DNA of 35,378 bases from CAYTES01 sp964436935 (lineage in GTDB: Bacteria; Patescibacteriota; Gracilibacteria; UBA1369; UBA12473): positions 1 to 35,378 of the forward strand of contig CAYTES010000009.1 in assembly GCA_964436935.1 (NCBI GenBank), given 5' to 3'. The notes below the pieces were generated by a model that made no database searches, had not been told where the DNA came from, and worked only from the letters and a program-made list of their open reading frames with translations. The translations under genes were made by a program, and so were the position numbers. Position 1 is the stretch's first letter. Each line of letters starts with the position of its first letter. Shown here one piece after another: positions 23,082 to 32,318 of the stretch.

Positions 23082-26000
23082 CTAGACCGTTCCTGAAATA
23101 AGATCGTTTATGAACGCCTCAATGCCAAAGGTATTTTTTGGATAACGATCGGTAGCGGGAAAATCCAAATTCACAATTTTGCCATACACCTTGGGAATCA
23201 ATAGGCTCATTTTTTCGAGAAAAAGGGAATCCACCTCAATCGATAAGGCTTGAAATTGCCCGTCATAGGGAGTTAGAAACTCAAAAACACCCTGGCGAAC
23301 AGTATAAAGCGACTTGAACTCGCGAGCATTTTCAATCAAAAGCTTATAAAAAAGGAATTGATTGCGATACTCCCACGCTTTTATTTTTTCCGAATCACTG
23401 TACCCGTGCCAGCTCAAAAGGGGTTTTCCGGTTTTATAATCATAAACAACGGCCTCTCTCGACACTTTATCCAGATGCAAACGATCAATTTTACCTGTCA
23501 AAGCGGCTCCTCCAATCACAACCCCTTGGCGTTCAAAGTTGAATTCAGGATGGTCGGAAACATGAAAGAAAGAGAGGCGATGTTGATAATAAAAGGAAAG
23601 TTCATCATGACCCTTTTCCAGGTATTCCGTAAAATCCTTTTCATTCAATCGTTGATTCACCAAGCTCTGCTGAAAACGCTCCTTCAAAAACTCTAAAGAG
23701 GGGAGTTGCTCGGTACGTTTGAATTCTGACTGGAATTGATGCAGTGCCAGATGAAGTGCCGTTCCATAAGATTGCTTGGCAGACGGCCTTTGGGGAAACT
23801 TAAGCACCACATTTTCAAAAAAAATTTTGGGGCCGGCAAAAGCGACATTCAAAAAAGTATTGAAATGGGTCACACTCAATTGATAGTTCTCCAAGCGTTT
23901 GAGAAGAAAATCACGCTCATTCGAACCGGGAGAAACACAAAGCGAGCTCAACGATTTGCCCAAGGAAAAATCGGAAAGGGTGATACGATCAGCCTCCATT
24001 CTACGCGGCTCAATGGGAGGGACAGGTAAAACTTCCTCCAAAAAACGAAGCCTCAGCTGCAGCTTGGAATCGTTCCGTTGCTCCGCACGAGTCAAATACA
24101 AATGACGTTTGGCCCGAGTAATCGCCACATAAAAGAGTCTCAACCGATCTCCAAGATTGTCCGCCTCGGGAGAAAGAGGCAAATTCGAAGGAAAAGAAAG
24201 TTTATGGAAATGTTGTCCCTTCACCCAAGATTCCTCGGTACAATGGACCACAAAAACCGTATCGAACTCTAATCCCTTGGCTTTGTGCGCACTCAATAGC
24301 GCCACCGCTTTTTCATCGGGAAGAAATGCAATGGAGCGCGACAAAGAAACATGATGTTTACGATGAAGTTGCACAAAGATCATCAAATCTTTGAGAGTAA
24401 GCAGCTGAGATCCTTTATGCTTGCGCACCGCTTGAATAAAAGCTTCCAACGTAGAAAGCAGATAAAAATAAGCGGCAGGATCCTTGTGCAATCGGTCTTC
24501 GCTGAAATAGTAGTTTTTATAGGGACTTGGGGTCTGGGAAGGACGAGAACCGATCACGCGATCCAAAAGCTCCTCGGCCGTTAAAATGTGAGCTAAACTA
24601 CCCATTTCCATCAAAAAAAGCGCAATGTTTTGAATTTTGGCCTCAGCATGCTCCTTCATGACCTCCAACCAAAAGCGTTTTTTGCGATAGGCCTCGATGG
24701 AAACCTGCCAAATTTCAACAGGGGAAAGCTCCCAAAAAGGGAGACTCAAAATAGACGGCAACAACTCGTCCGCTTCCGGAAGCTCATGACGGTGAAAGGA
24801 ATCAATGAACTCCAAAATAATCAACAGCCCCTTGAGGGCGGGAGCTTCCAATAAATCTTGATTTTGCTCATAGGCAAAAGGGATGCCACGAGCCTGAAAA
24901 ATCGGGACAAGCTCTTTTAAGATTTTATGCTTGGGCGCAATCACGGCAATCTCGGAAGCGGAGCAACCCGCATCCAGACGAGATTGAACCTGAGTGGCAA
25001 TCCATTCAAACTCATCGGAGGCGGTGACAAAAAGTTTTTCACAAATTTCACCTTCCACAGAATCCGAAGCCGCCTCAAGCACTTTGGTGATTTGCTGGGG
25101 AAAAAGGGTTTCAAGTCGATCACTTCCTTGCAGAACAATGGGGCGAACCACATCCAAAATCGACTGAGTAGAACGATAATTTTGCGTCAAAACAATCATT
25201 TCGGGAGCGCGATAACGCGAATGAAACGTCAAAATATTCTGAAGGTTGGCCCCCTGAAATTTATAGATGGCTTGATCGTCATCACCGACCGCCAAAATAT
25301 TGGGGCGCCCCTCATGAATTTCAGCGTCCGCCAGTGCCTCCATGAGACGCAACTGAACCCCGTTGGTATCCTGAAACTCATCCACCAACAGATAAAGATA
25401 TTTCTCCTGGAGGGTGTATTTCAAATCCGGATTTTGTTCCAGTGCTTCCACAACTTGGAGGATCATGTCCGCAAAGTCAAAGTAACCCCGTTGATGCAGC
25501 TGTTGCTGATAAAGCTCATACACGGATCCCAATGCCAAATGCTTTTCAATCCCTGCGGCATCCCGAAGGACGGTTTGGCGAGAACGATTTTGCTGAGTGT
25601 GGGTTTTCTTCCATTCTGTGAGCGGAGTGGTTCGATTTTCATTCAAAGCCATTTTTTGCGCTTGCCTCAAGCTTTGAATCAACGTCTGTGATAAAGGAAT
25701 ATAAGACAAAGGGGTTAAGGGCGAAGGACCCACAAGCGATTCCAAATTTTGCAATAAATGATCAAGCCCCAAGAGCATTTTTTTACTGATTCGCTCGGCA
25801 AAAAAATCTTGAATGAACGGAAGCGCTTTTTGTAAAAATTCTTGATTTTCTCGTACGATGGATAAAAAATCAGCCGGCCTTAGTCCCGCCTTTTTGAGTT
25901 CATCAATGCGTTGAAGGATATCCTTCAAATAAGTATAACCTTGTTCCGGGTGATAAGCCTTAAGAGGATGATCCACCTTGAGATCATTCAAAATGTCACT

Positions 26001-26387
26001 CAAAATTTCAATCTGAACCAATGTATCCGCGGGGTGGGTGAGGGCACCGGAATAAAAATATTCGGGATAGTTTTGAATGATTTCCGAGCCAAAACTGTGA
26101 AAGGTATGAATGCCCACGCGATGGGCCTCGGCTCCCATCAAACTCAACAAACGTTGATGCATATTAGTTGCCGCCGCTTCGGTAAAAGTGAGACACAAAA
26201 TGGAACTCGGAGGGGCATCGGTGAGCCGCAAAATATTAGCCACCCGCAAACTCAAAAGCTCCGTTTTGCCGGACCCAGGGCCCGCAACAACCAAAACAGG
26301 CCCCTCAATCAAATCCACCGCACGACGTTGGGCTTCATTCAACACCGAATATCTTTTTTGAAAAACAGAATCATCCATACGCATCAT
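23082..26387 (-). CDS. UvrD/AddA-like helicase with C-terminal RecB-type nuclease
   Basis: A 1101-aa superfamily 1A helicase. N-terminal motifs are Q-type LNEAQRRAV, Walker A GPGSGKT (36-42), DEFQDT and DDDQAIYKFQGA (motifs II-III), with LTQNYRS (IV), LLSAHKAKGLEFDTVFV (V) and LFYVAITRAKRHLYL (VI) following. The last 250 residues form a RecB-family PD-(D/E)xK nuclease: GKIDRLH, VVYDYKTGK and a QFLFYK helix. No cysteine cluster for a 4Fe-4S is visible. This architecture resembles AddA or helicase-nuclease fusions in DNA end processing. The start ATG overlaps the rnpM stop (ATGA), so it is translated with rpsA-rnpM. No AddB partner is in the window. Confidence 0.93.
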   Translation of the reverse strand: MMRMDDSVFQKRYSVLNEAQRRAVDLIEGPVLVVAGPGSGKTELLSLRVANILRLTDAPPSSILCLTFTEAAATNMHQRLLSLMGAEAHRVGIHTFHSFGSEIIQNYPEYFYSGALTHPADTLVQIEILSDILNDLKVDHPLKAYHPEQGYTYLKDILQRIDELKKAGLRPADFLSIVRENQEFLQKALPFIQDFFAERISKKMLLGLDHLLQNLESLVGPSPLTPLSYIPLSQTLIQSLRQAQKMALNENRTTPLTEWKKTHTQQNRSRQTVLRDAAGIEKHLALGSVYELYQQQLHQRGYFDFADMILQVVEALEQNPDLKYTLQEKYLYLLVDEFQDTNGVQLRLMEALADAEIHEGRPNILAVGDDDQAIYKFQGANLQNILTFHSRYRAPEMIVLTQNYRSTQSILDVVRPIVLQGSDRLETLFPQQITKVLEAASDSVEGEICEKLFVTASDEFEWIATQVQSRLDAGCSASEIAVIAPKHKILKELVPIFQARGIPFAYEQNQDLLEAPALKGLLIILEFIDSFHRHELPEADELLPSILSLPFWELSPVEIWQVSIEAYRKKRFWLEVMKEHAEAKIQNIALFLMEMGSLAHILTAEELLDRVIGSRPSQTPSPYKNYYFSEDRLHKDPAAYFYLLSTLEAFIQAVRKHKGSQLLTLKDLMIFVQLHRKHHVSLSRSIAFLPDEKAVALLSAHKAKGLEFDTVFVVHCTEESWVKGQHFHKLSFPSNLPLSPEADNLGDRLRLFYVAITRAKRHLYLTRAEQRNDSKLQLRLRFLEEVLPVPPIEPRRMEADRITLSDFSLGKSLSSLCVSPGSNERDFLLKRLENYQLSVTHFNTFLNVAFAGPKIFFENVVLKFPQRPSAKQSYGTALHLALHQFQSEFKRTEQLPSLEFLKERFQQSLVNQRLNEKDFTEYLEKGHDELSFYYQHRLSFFHVSDHPEFNFERQGVVIGGAALTGKIDRLHLDKVSREAVVYDYKTGKPLLSWHGYSDSEKIKAWEYRNQFLFYKLLIENAREFKSLYTVRQGVFEFLTPYDGQFQALSIEVDSLFLEKMSLLIPKVYGKIVNLDFPATDRYPKNTFGIEAFINDLISGTV

Positions 26388-26686
26388 ATTCTATCAGACG
26401 ACTCGCTGCCTTGACCATGAAGTATTGCCTCCCTCAACTGCTGCAAAAACGATTCATCCACCGGGACCTTCAGACTGTGAGTGAAGGGATGCCGATTTTT
26501 TTTTCGAAGCGTTTTTTCAAAGCATTCCAAACGAGCACACAGATAAACACCCCTTCCGGAAAGTTTTACCGTCGAAAAAGGGAGTTGAATCCGAAGCTCT
26601 CCCTTCGCGGAACGCACCACTCGAACCAAGCCGAACTGGGGATACTTCTTAAAGCATCCCACGCAGGTCCGAATTGGCTCGATCAT
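26384..26686 (-). CDS. rnpM: YlxR-family RNA-binding protein (RnpM)
   Basis: A 100-aa YlxR/DUF448 protein. The family signature is RTCVGCFKK (C8, C11) near the N-terminus, then LVRVVRS, GRGVYLCARLECFEK. In B. subtilis YlxR (RnpM) binds RNase P RNA and modulates its activity. The family gene normally lies in the nusA-infB operon; here it sits between rpsA (17-bp gap) and the helicase gene (4-bp overlap), while infB is 5 kb away in another operon. Cytosolic. Confidence 0.9.
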   Translation of the reverse strand: MIEPIRTCVGCFKKYPQFGLVRVVRSAKGELRIQLPFSTVKLSGRGVYLCARLECFEKTLRKKNRHPFTHSLKVPVDESFLQQLREAILHGQGSESSDRI

Positions 26687-26703
26687 AATGAAACAAGTTA
26701 AAA

Positions 26704-27885
26704 CTAAGCTTCTTCCTCTTCAGTTTCCGTCTCGTCTTTTTTTGCTTTTTTCTTCGATGATTTCTTTTCAGCACCCTCTTCTTTTTCTTCCGTTGAATGC
26801 AATGCCTTCATACTAAGACCAATGCGGTGTTCTTCCAAATTCACATCAATCACTTTGGCCTCAATCATATCTCCGACCGTAAGAACATCCCCTGGCTCAT
26901 TCACCGGGCTTCCATCCTTAGAAACCAATTCCGAAAGATGAATCAACCCGTTGATGTCATCGGTTAACTTGATGAAAGCACCGAAAGGAGCCAAACGATT
27001 GATTTCACCTTTCACCACTTTATCGACCGGGAATTTCTGAGCCGCTTCTGCCCATGGATCCGGGATCAACCGCTTCATACTCAATGAAATTTTATCTCCA
27101 TCAATTCCGATCACTTGAACTTCAACCGGATCTCCCACTTTTCCGTAATCGGACGGATCCTTCACATGACCCCATGCAATTTCCGAAATGTGAACCAATC
27201 CTTCCAATTCATCAAAGGCAACGAAAATACCGAATTTAACCACTCCACTGATCTTACCCTTAACCACACTGCCGACCTTAAGGGATTTGAGGGCATTCTT
27301 ACGCTCTTCCTGATAGGCGGACCGTTCGGAAAGAATAAGTTTGCCATTTTCCTTATCAATGTTGATGATTTTAACCGAAAGAGGCACGGAAATGAGCTTC
27401 TTCAATTTATCAAAAATGAGATTGGCATCGGCTCCATTCACACGAGGGTAATGAAGGGGTGCCAACTGAGAAACGGGAATAAAACCCTTAATTCCATCCA
27501 CTTCAAGCAAAAGACCTCCTTTATTGGCCTCATTCGGTTTAACCGTAATGACCTCATTATTCTCATATGCATCCAGAAAACGCCTCCACGCACGTTCCTG
27601 GCTGGCCTTTCGAAGGGAAAGAACCACAAAACCTTCTTCGTTTTCCGACTCCAAAACACACGCCCAAATGGCGTCCTCCTGATTGAGGGTTTTGATGGTA
27701 TTCATGGTATCCCGCGCTTCACGCCCGGAAATGATACCGATATTAACACCACCAATGTCCACCAAAATACGATTCTTGGAAACATCGATCACTTTCCCCT
27801 CAATCAATTCACCGGGCATGGGAAGAACCATTGCAGGGGAATGCTTGAGCAGTTCGTCCATTGAAATAGAATTAGCGCTAGCCAT
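26704..27885 (-). CDS. rpsA: 30S ribosomal protein S1
   Basis: A 393-aa S1 homologue with four S1/OB modules, at about residues 20-95, 105-185, 200-270 and 285-360. The third and fourth match the classic pattern best (VVKGKISGVVKFGIFVAF and VVKGEINRLAPFGAFIKL, each followed by GLVHISE or GLIHLSE). A Lys/Glu-rich low-complexity tail closes it. E. coli S1 has six modules; four is usual outside proteobacteria. S1 recruits mRNA to the ribosome, which is relevant because almost no gene here has a Shine-Dalgarno sequence. It has its own strong promoter and a leader hairpin. Confidence 0.95.
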   Translation of the reverse strand: MASANSISMDELLKHSPAMVLPMPGELIEGKVIDVSKNRILVDIGGVNIGIISGREARDTMNTIKTLNQEDAIWACVLESENEEGFVVLSLRKASQERAWRRFLDAYENNEVITVKPNEANKGGLLLEVDGIKGFIPVSQLAPLHYPRVNGADANLIFDKLKKLISVPLSVKIINIDKENGKLILSERSAYQEERKNALKSLKVGSVVKGKISGVVKFGIFVAFDELEGLVHISEIAWGHVKDPSDYGKVGDPVEVQVIGIDGDKISLSMKRLIPDPWAEAAQKFPVDKVVKGEINRLAPFGAFIKLTDDINGLIHLSELVSKDGSPVNEPGDVLTVGDMIEAKVIDVNLEEHRIGLSMKALHSTEEKEEGAEKKSSKKKAKKDETETEEEEA

Positions 27886-27897
27886 AAGCTTAAAATC

Positions 27898-27945
27898 GAG
27901 TAAAGCCGTAAAGGATAAAATGAGCTTGAGTGGCGGACTTTACTC
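27898..27945 (-). promoter_or_regulatory. Hairpin in the rpsA 5' leader
   Basis: Exact 8-bp arms GAGTAAAG (27898-27905) and CTTTACTC (27938-27945), plus a CCG/CGG extension, lie 12 nt upstream of the rpsA start codon and inside the predicted transcript. Autogenous control of rpsA by S1 is known in E. coli; a similar role here is inference. Confidence 0.45.
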
Positions 27946-27974
27946 TAAAGGAACGCCATCAAAAGATCGAAAAG

Positions 27975-28003
27975 ATTCTAAGGAGGTTTAGACAAACTGT
28001 CAA
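27975..28003 (-). promoter_or_regulatory. Strong promoter for rpsA-rnpM-helicase
   Basis: On the minus strand there is TTGACA (28003-27998, consensus), a 17-nt spacer and TAGAAT (27980-27975). It lies in the 139-bp gap after clpC, which has no obvious terminator. Confidence 0.8.
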
Positions 28004-28024
28004 CTCATTTTATGAGAGCAGCTC

Positions 28025-30598
28025 CTAGCGTTTTAAAATCAGTTTATCTTTTCCTTGTTTGAGTATTTGAATGGTATCTCCTTCATTAAACTCTTCATCC
28101 AAAAACTTTTGAGCCAAAACATCCTCAATGTGATCTTGAATCACGCGTCGTGCGGGACGGGCTCCATACTGAGGATCAAAGGAGAGTTTGGCGAGCAAAT
28201 CTAAAGCTCCGGAAGAAACTTTCAATGAAATGGACTTAGACTGAAGCCTTTTCTCAAGGTCCACAATCAAAAGTTTAACGATATCCTTAATATTTTCATG
28301 CGTGAGCGGCTCAAAAACAATGATTTTATCCACGCGATTCAAAAATTCAGGCCTAAAGTGGTCTTTCAATTCACGCAAAATATCATCCTTTTTGGTTTCA
28401 AACTCTTGCTCGGCCTTCTTGATTTCGTCGGACTGAAGAGAAAATCCCACCGGGCCGGCGGATTCCGTCAATTGATGTGCCCCAATATTCGAGGTCATCA
28501 CAATAATCGTGTTTTTAAAATCCACTTTGTGCCCCTTTCCATCGGTCAATACGCCTTCATCCAAAATTTGAAGCAAAATATTAAACACATCGGGATGAGC
28601 CTTTTCGATCTCATCAAACAACAAAACGGAATAAGGTTTTCGACGGACCGATTCCGTCAACTGTCCGCCATCTTCATAGCCGACATACCCCGCCGTTGTT
28701 CCAACCAAACGAGAAGCGTTGTGACGTTCCATGAATTCACTCATGTCAATTTTAATGAGCGCGTCCTTGTCATTATAAATCTCCTCTGTAATCGCCTTCA
28801 CCAATTCGGTTTTTCCCACTCCGGTAGGGCCCATAAAAATAAATGACGCGATGGGACGATTGGGATGACTCACCCCCACTCGGGAACGACGAATGGCTTT
28901 AGCAACGGTTGCAATAGCCTCTTTTTGCCCAATAATCCGTGAACTCAAAACCGCTTCCAGATTTTTCAAACGGTGAATATCGTCCTTCATCAATTTCGTA
29001 ACGGGAATTCCCGTACTTTTGGAAAGAATCTGAGCAATATCTTCAGCGTCAATCTTACCGCGAAGTGCTTTGGGGACCTTAACATGACGCGCTTCTTCAA
29101 TTTTTTCCATGAGCTGCAATTCCTCAGTGCGAAGCTCTGCGGCTTTTTCATAATCTTGCTTCGAAACCGCTTCTTCTTTTTGATGAATGATTTTATTCAA
29201 CTGTTTCTGAACTTTAACCACTTCCTGCTTATTGCTTTTCACGCTCATTCCCTTAAGCGAAGAGGCTTCATCCATAAGATCAATCGCTTTATCCGGAAGA
29301 AAACGATCATTGATATAGCGCTTCGAATAACGAACCGCAGCTTCAATGGCTTCATCCAGAATAATCAAATTGTGATGCTCTTCAAAAGACTCTTTCAATC
29401 CTTTTAAGATTTCAATTGTTTGCTCTTCAGAAGGTTCCGCAACGATGACCGGCTGAAACCGTCTCTCAAGGGCACTATCGGACTCAATATGCTTACGATA
29501 TTCCGTGGTGGTCGTGGCACCAATCACTCGCACGTCCCCGCGAGACAAAGCGGGCTTTAAAATATTCGCCGCATCCAAACTGCCTTCCGCCGAACCCGCA
29601 CCCACAACCGTGTGGAGCTCATCAATAAAGAGAATAATATTATCTTGAGATTTGGCCTCATCCAAAATTTGCTTGAGGCGTTCTTCAAATTCTCCTCGGT
29701 ATTTTGTACCGGCGACCACGGAAGCCATAGACAACGCCAAAACGCGTTTATCCAGCATGGAATCGGGAACATTTTCCTGAACAATAGCCTGTGCCAAACC
29801 TTCAATGACCGCTGTTTTTCCAACTCCGGGTTCCCCAATCAATACCGGATTATTCTTGGTTTTTCGCTGTAAAATACTAATGGTACGCTCAATCTCTTTT
29901 TCACGTCCTACGATAGGATCTTGTTTTTTGGAACGATGCCGAGCCACCAGATCCTCGGTAAAATAGTCCAAAGCGGGCGTTTTAGACGTTTTTTGTGGCG
30001 CTTTCGTTTTATTGAATCCTTCTTTCTCGGATCCCGCCATAACCCCCTGCAACCCGGTCAAAAAGAATTCCAGCGGATTCGGATTATTGGCTTCAGCAGG
30101 GGAGTCCCCATAAGGTTTTGGACTGCGCTTCAAATTCTCAAACGCCGCATGTATTTCCTCCTGAACATCTTGGGGACGAACTTTCATATTCTCCAAAATA
30201 ACAGTGGCGGCCGTATTCTCCTGAGTCACGAGGGCATACAACAGATGTTCGGTTCCCACAAACAAATGACCATGCCCCTGTGCGCATTTAACCGCTTCCT
30301 CAATGACTTTTTTAGCAAAACCACTCAATCCCCCCGGGGCTGGAGCCTGATGCTGCGAAGGAGAAGCCCTGCCGACGGTTTTAAGCACCAAATTCACATT
30401 ATCCAACGAAACACCAAAATTCATCAAAATGGAAGCACCGAGAGAATTCGGCTGACTCAAAATCCCGATCAAGATATGCTCGGTTCCCACATAATTGGTA
30501 TTGTTCTTTTTGGCAATCTCTTGAGCAACAATAAGCACCTGCTTTGCTTCCTTTGTGAACTTTTCGAACTTATTATCTTTATCCTCAGGACTGGCCAT
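28025..30598 (-). CDS. clpC: ClpC, AAA+ unfoldase of the Clp protease
   Basis: The 857-aa class I Hsp100 protein unfolds substrates and feeds ClpP. An N-terminal Clp-N double repeat (about 1-155) is followed by D1 with GEPGVGKT (255-262) and LFIDELHTVVGAG, a UVR-like coiled segment (HQKEEAVSKQDYEKAAELR), which distinguishes ClpC from ClpB, and D2 with GPTGVGKTELVKA and DEIEKAHPDVF. A V-G-F tripeptide in the D2 loop (AGPVGFSLQ) matches the ClpP-binding loop, so it should act with ClpP, encoded elsewhere. It is transcribed alone from a promoter covered by a CIRCE operator. Confidence 0.97.
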   Translation of the reverse strand: MASPEDKDNKFEKFTKEAKQVLIVAQEIAKKNNTNYVGTEHILIGILSQPNSLGASILMNFGVSLDNVNLVLKTVGRASPSQHQAPAPGGLSGFAKKVIEEAVKCAQGHGHLFVGTEHLLYALVTQENTAATVILENMKVRPQDVQEEIHAAFENLKRSPKPYGDSPAEANNPNPLEFFLTGLQGVMAGSEKEGFNKTKAPQKTSKTPALDYFTEDLVARHRSKKQDPIVGREKEIERTISILQRKTKNNPVLIGEPGVGKTAVIEGLAQAIVQENVPDSMLDKRVLALSMASVVAGTKYRGEFEERLKQILDEAKSQDNIILFIDELHTVVGAGSAEGSLDAANILKPALSRGDVRVIGATTTTEYRKHIESDSALERRFQPVIVAEPSEEQTIEILKGLKESFEEHHNLIILDEAIEAAVRYSKRYINDRFLPDKAIDLMDEASSLKGMSVKSNKQEVVKVQKQLNKIIHQKEEAVSKQDYEKAAELRTEELQLMEKIEEARHVKVPKALRGKIDAEDIAQILSKSTGIPVTKLMKDDIHRLKNLEAVLSSRIIGQKEAIATVAKAIRRSRVGVSHPNRPIASFIFMGPTGVGKTELVKAITEEIYNDKDALIKIDMSEFMERHNASRLVGTTAGYVGYEDGGQLTESVRRKPYSVLLFDEIEKAHPDVFNILLQILDEGVLTDGKGHKVDFKNTIIVMTSNIGAHQLTESAGPVGFSLQSDEIKKAEQEFETKKDDILRELKDHFRPEFLNRVDKIIVFEPLTHENIKDIVKLLIVDLEKRLQSKSISLKVSSGALDLLAKLSFDPQYGARPARRVIQDHIEDVLAQKFLDEEFNEGDTIQILKQGKDKLILKR

Positions 30599-30726
30599 GG
30601 GTGGGAAGTTTTAAGAAGTAAGCAAAATTTTATTTTCTAAAAATTATAACACGATTCGAAGAGAAATAATACCAATTAGGAGTTGCAAGGAAGAAGGTTT
30701 AAGGGTGTAAGTAATACATAATACGC

Positions 30727-30753
30727 TTAGCACTAATAATTATAGAGTGCTAA
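30727..30753 (-). promoter_or_regulatory. CIRCE operator (HrcA binding site) of clpC
   Basis: TTAGCACTA-N9-GAGTGCTAA (30727-30735 and 30745-30753) differs from the CIRCE consensus TTAGCACTC-N9-GAGTGCTAA at one base. It overlaps the -10 of the clpC promoter, ideal for HrcA repression. hrcA is not in the window. Confidence 0.92.
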
Positions 30754-30766
30754 ATAAATTCGTCAA
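30739..30766 (-). promoter_or_regulatory. clpC promoter
   Basis: On the minus strand there is TTGACG (30766-30761), a 16-nt spacer and TATAAT (30744-30739), the -10 lying within the CIRCE spacer. The leader to the clpC start is about 130 nt. Confidence 0.8.
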
Positions 30767-30797
30767 GAAAAATACCGAATTGAGTGAATCAAACTAT

Positions 30798-32306
30798 CTA
30801 ATTCTCCCGAACGACACTATCCGCCATAACCTGTGCAATCTCCTCATACTCAGAATTTCCATAAAAGTTAAAAATCGTACCATCCTCAAAGCTACGACTG
30901 ACCAGTATCGACTGATCCACTTCAGGTGATAAACCACCCGGGGCCAAGACTTCCAACATAATCAATCCTTTCATCGCATCAATCGGTTCATCATTGAAAT
31001 AAAAAAAGTTTTCCGACCGAGCATAATACCAGGCGGACGGGTATTGAAGTTGAAATTCATAGGTGGGACTTTCAAACCAACGATAGCCTTCTGCAATGGG
31101 GGTGGCTGTATTCGAGGCGGGACTAAACAAAACTCTGGGCTTACCCTTGGCCTCATCGGTCCCCGAAATGAGTTCCCAATCGGTTGCAGCCCCGGGCTTA
31201 AAGGTTGCAAGGGTTTCGAATTGATTTCCCGACAAGCGTCGCACAAGAATCCGTCCCTCTTCTGAATTGAAATCGTTGACATAATTCACATACACATAGT
31301 CCGACTCAACAAATTCGTAAGTGGTTGCGGTCACCGGATCAAACGAAGACGCCAGCGTTTTTAAGGAAGAAGTCATCGCTTGTACAACCTCCTGATACTC
31401 GGAAGTATCAACCGTATCCGTATCGCTCTGCATACCATCGGTGGCATCAACCGCTCCTTCCTCGCCAGACGATTCCATCAAATCCGCCCCGTCACTCAAC
31501 ACATCAAAGGAATAAAGCATGTCAGAAAAGAGCTTTGCATGTTCAATACGTTGCTCCTCTTGAAAAGAGTGGTAGGTGACTTTAAATATTCGACCGCCAT
31601 CGTAAATATAAAATGTCGTGCCATTCTCCGGGTTAAGGATCGCATGATAGTCTTCCAGCTTGAGTGCAGGAATTTGCTTGGAGCCAATAGCGCTAAGCTC
31701 GTAAGCCACAGGATCCACAGGGTCATTTTCGTAGACATTAAACCACTCTTCCAAGGATAAATTTTCCGTATTGAGTAACGCCTTGATTTCCACCTCATCC
31801 ACCGGCTCACTGGAATAATCTCCGGGAGCGACAAAACGGGGGACCCCGGTTCCGTGATTCAATAGAAGCCAATCACTGGGATGCTTAAAGGCAAAACCCA
31901 TTTCCTCATTGGAATAGATCGTCCAACCCTCGGACGCCTCAGTGGTAGGTTTGTCCTCTAGAAATTTAACAAAAGTGACTTCCATAATAGGCTTACCTTC
32001 TCCATTTTCAGGGAGAGTGACATTCCCGCCCAGAAAAAGTAAACGGTTTTGGTAGGATTCGTCACTCAAATCGTACTGCTCACTATAAAGATAAATCACG
32101 GTACCATCTTCCATGCGAAGCAGGTGAGTGGCCTCACCGCTGAACTTCACAGTACCAAGCGATTGAATTTCACCTTCATACGTCGCATAGGAAGAAGAAA
32201 CTTCCTGGTCTTCCGGAGCGGAATCTCCAAAGCATCCCGTCAGTCCTAACAGCGAAAAAAATAGTCCAACAAGCACAAAAGGTTTACGCATGAAACGAAA
32301 AGACAT
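30798..32306 (-). CDS. Lipoprotein with PsbP-like repeats, unknown function
   Basis: A 502-aa protein with a clear lipoprotein signal (hydrophobic residues 10-22, lipobox GLTGC, Cys25). Two similar segments carry a PsbP/DUF-like beta pattern: EMGFAFKHPSDWLLLNH (about 130) and TYEFQLQYPSAWYYAR (about 420). Between them lie acidic Thr/Asp-rich linkers. Segments of this kind (short-wavelength beta strands with PxxW) are typical of small cell-surface domains in CPR and Gram-positive lipoproteins, where ligand binding is guessed but not shown. It follows ruvB by 12 bp on the same strand, probably one transcript, although functional linkage is unlikely. Confidence 0.75.
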   Translation of the reverse strand: MSFRFMRKPFVLVGLFFSLLGLTGCFGDSAPEDQEVSSSYATYEGEIQSLGTVKFSGEATHLLRMEDGTVIYLYSEQYDLSDESYQNRLLFLGGNVTLPENGEGKPIMEVTFVKFLEDKPTTEASEGWTIYSNEEMGFAFKHPSDWLLLNHGTGVPRFVAPGDYSSEPVDEVEIKALLNTENLSLEEWFNVYENDPVDPVAYELSAIGSKQIPALKLEDYHAILNPENGTTFYIYDGGRIFKVTYHSFQEEQRIEHAKLFSDMLYSFDVLSDGADLMESSGEEGAVDATDGMQSDTDTVDTSEYQEVVQAMTSSLKTLASSFDPVTATTYEFVESDYVYVNYVNDFNSEEGRILVRRLSGNQFETLATFKPGAATDWELISGTDEAKGKPRVLFSPASNTATPIAEGYRWFESPTYEFQLQYPSAWYYARSENFFYFNDEPIDAMKGLIMLEVLAPGGLSPEVDQSILVSRSFEDGTIFNFYGNSEYEEIAQVMADSVVREN

Positions 32307-32318
32307 AGAGAAGGGGAG

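Noticed and set aside
24927..25691. 254-codon + strand ORF opposite the helicase gene
   Set aside because: Antisense shadow of conserved helicase motifs on the minus strand.
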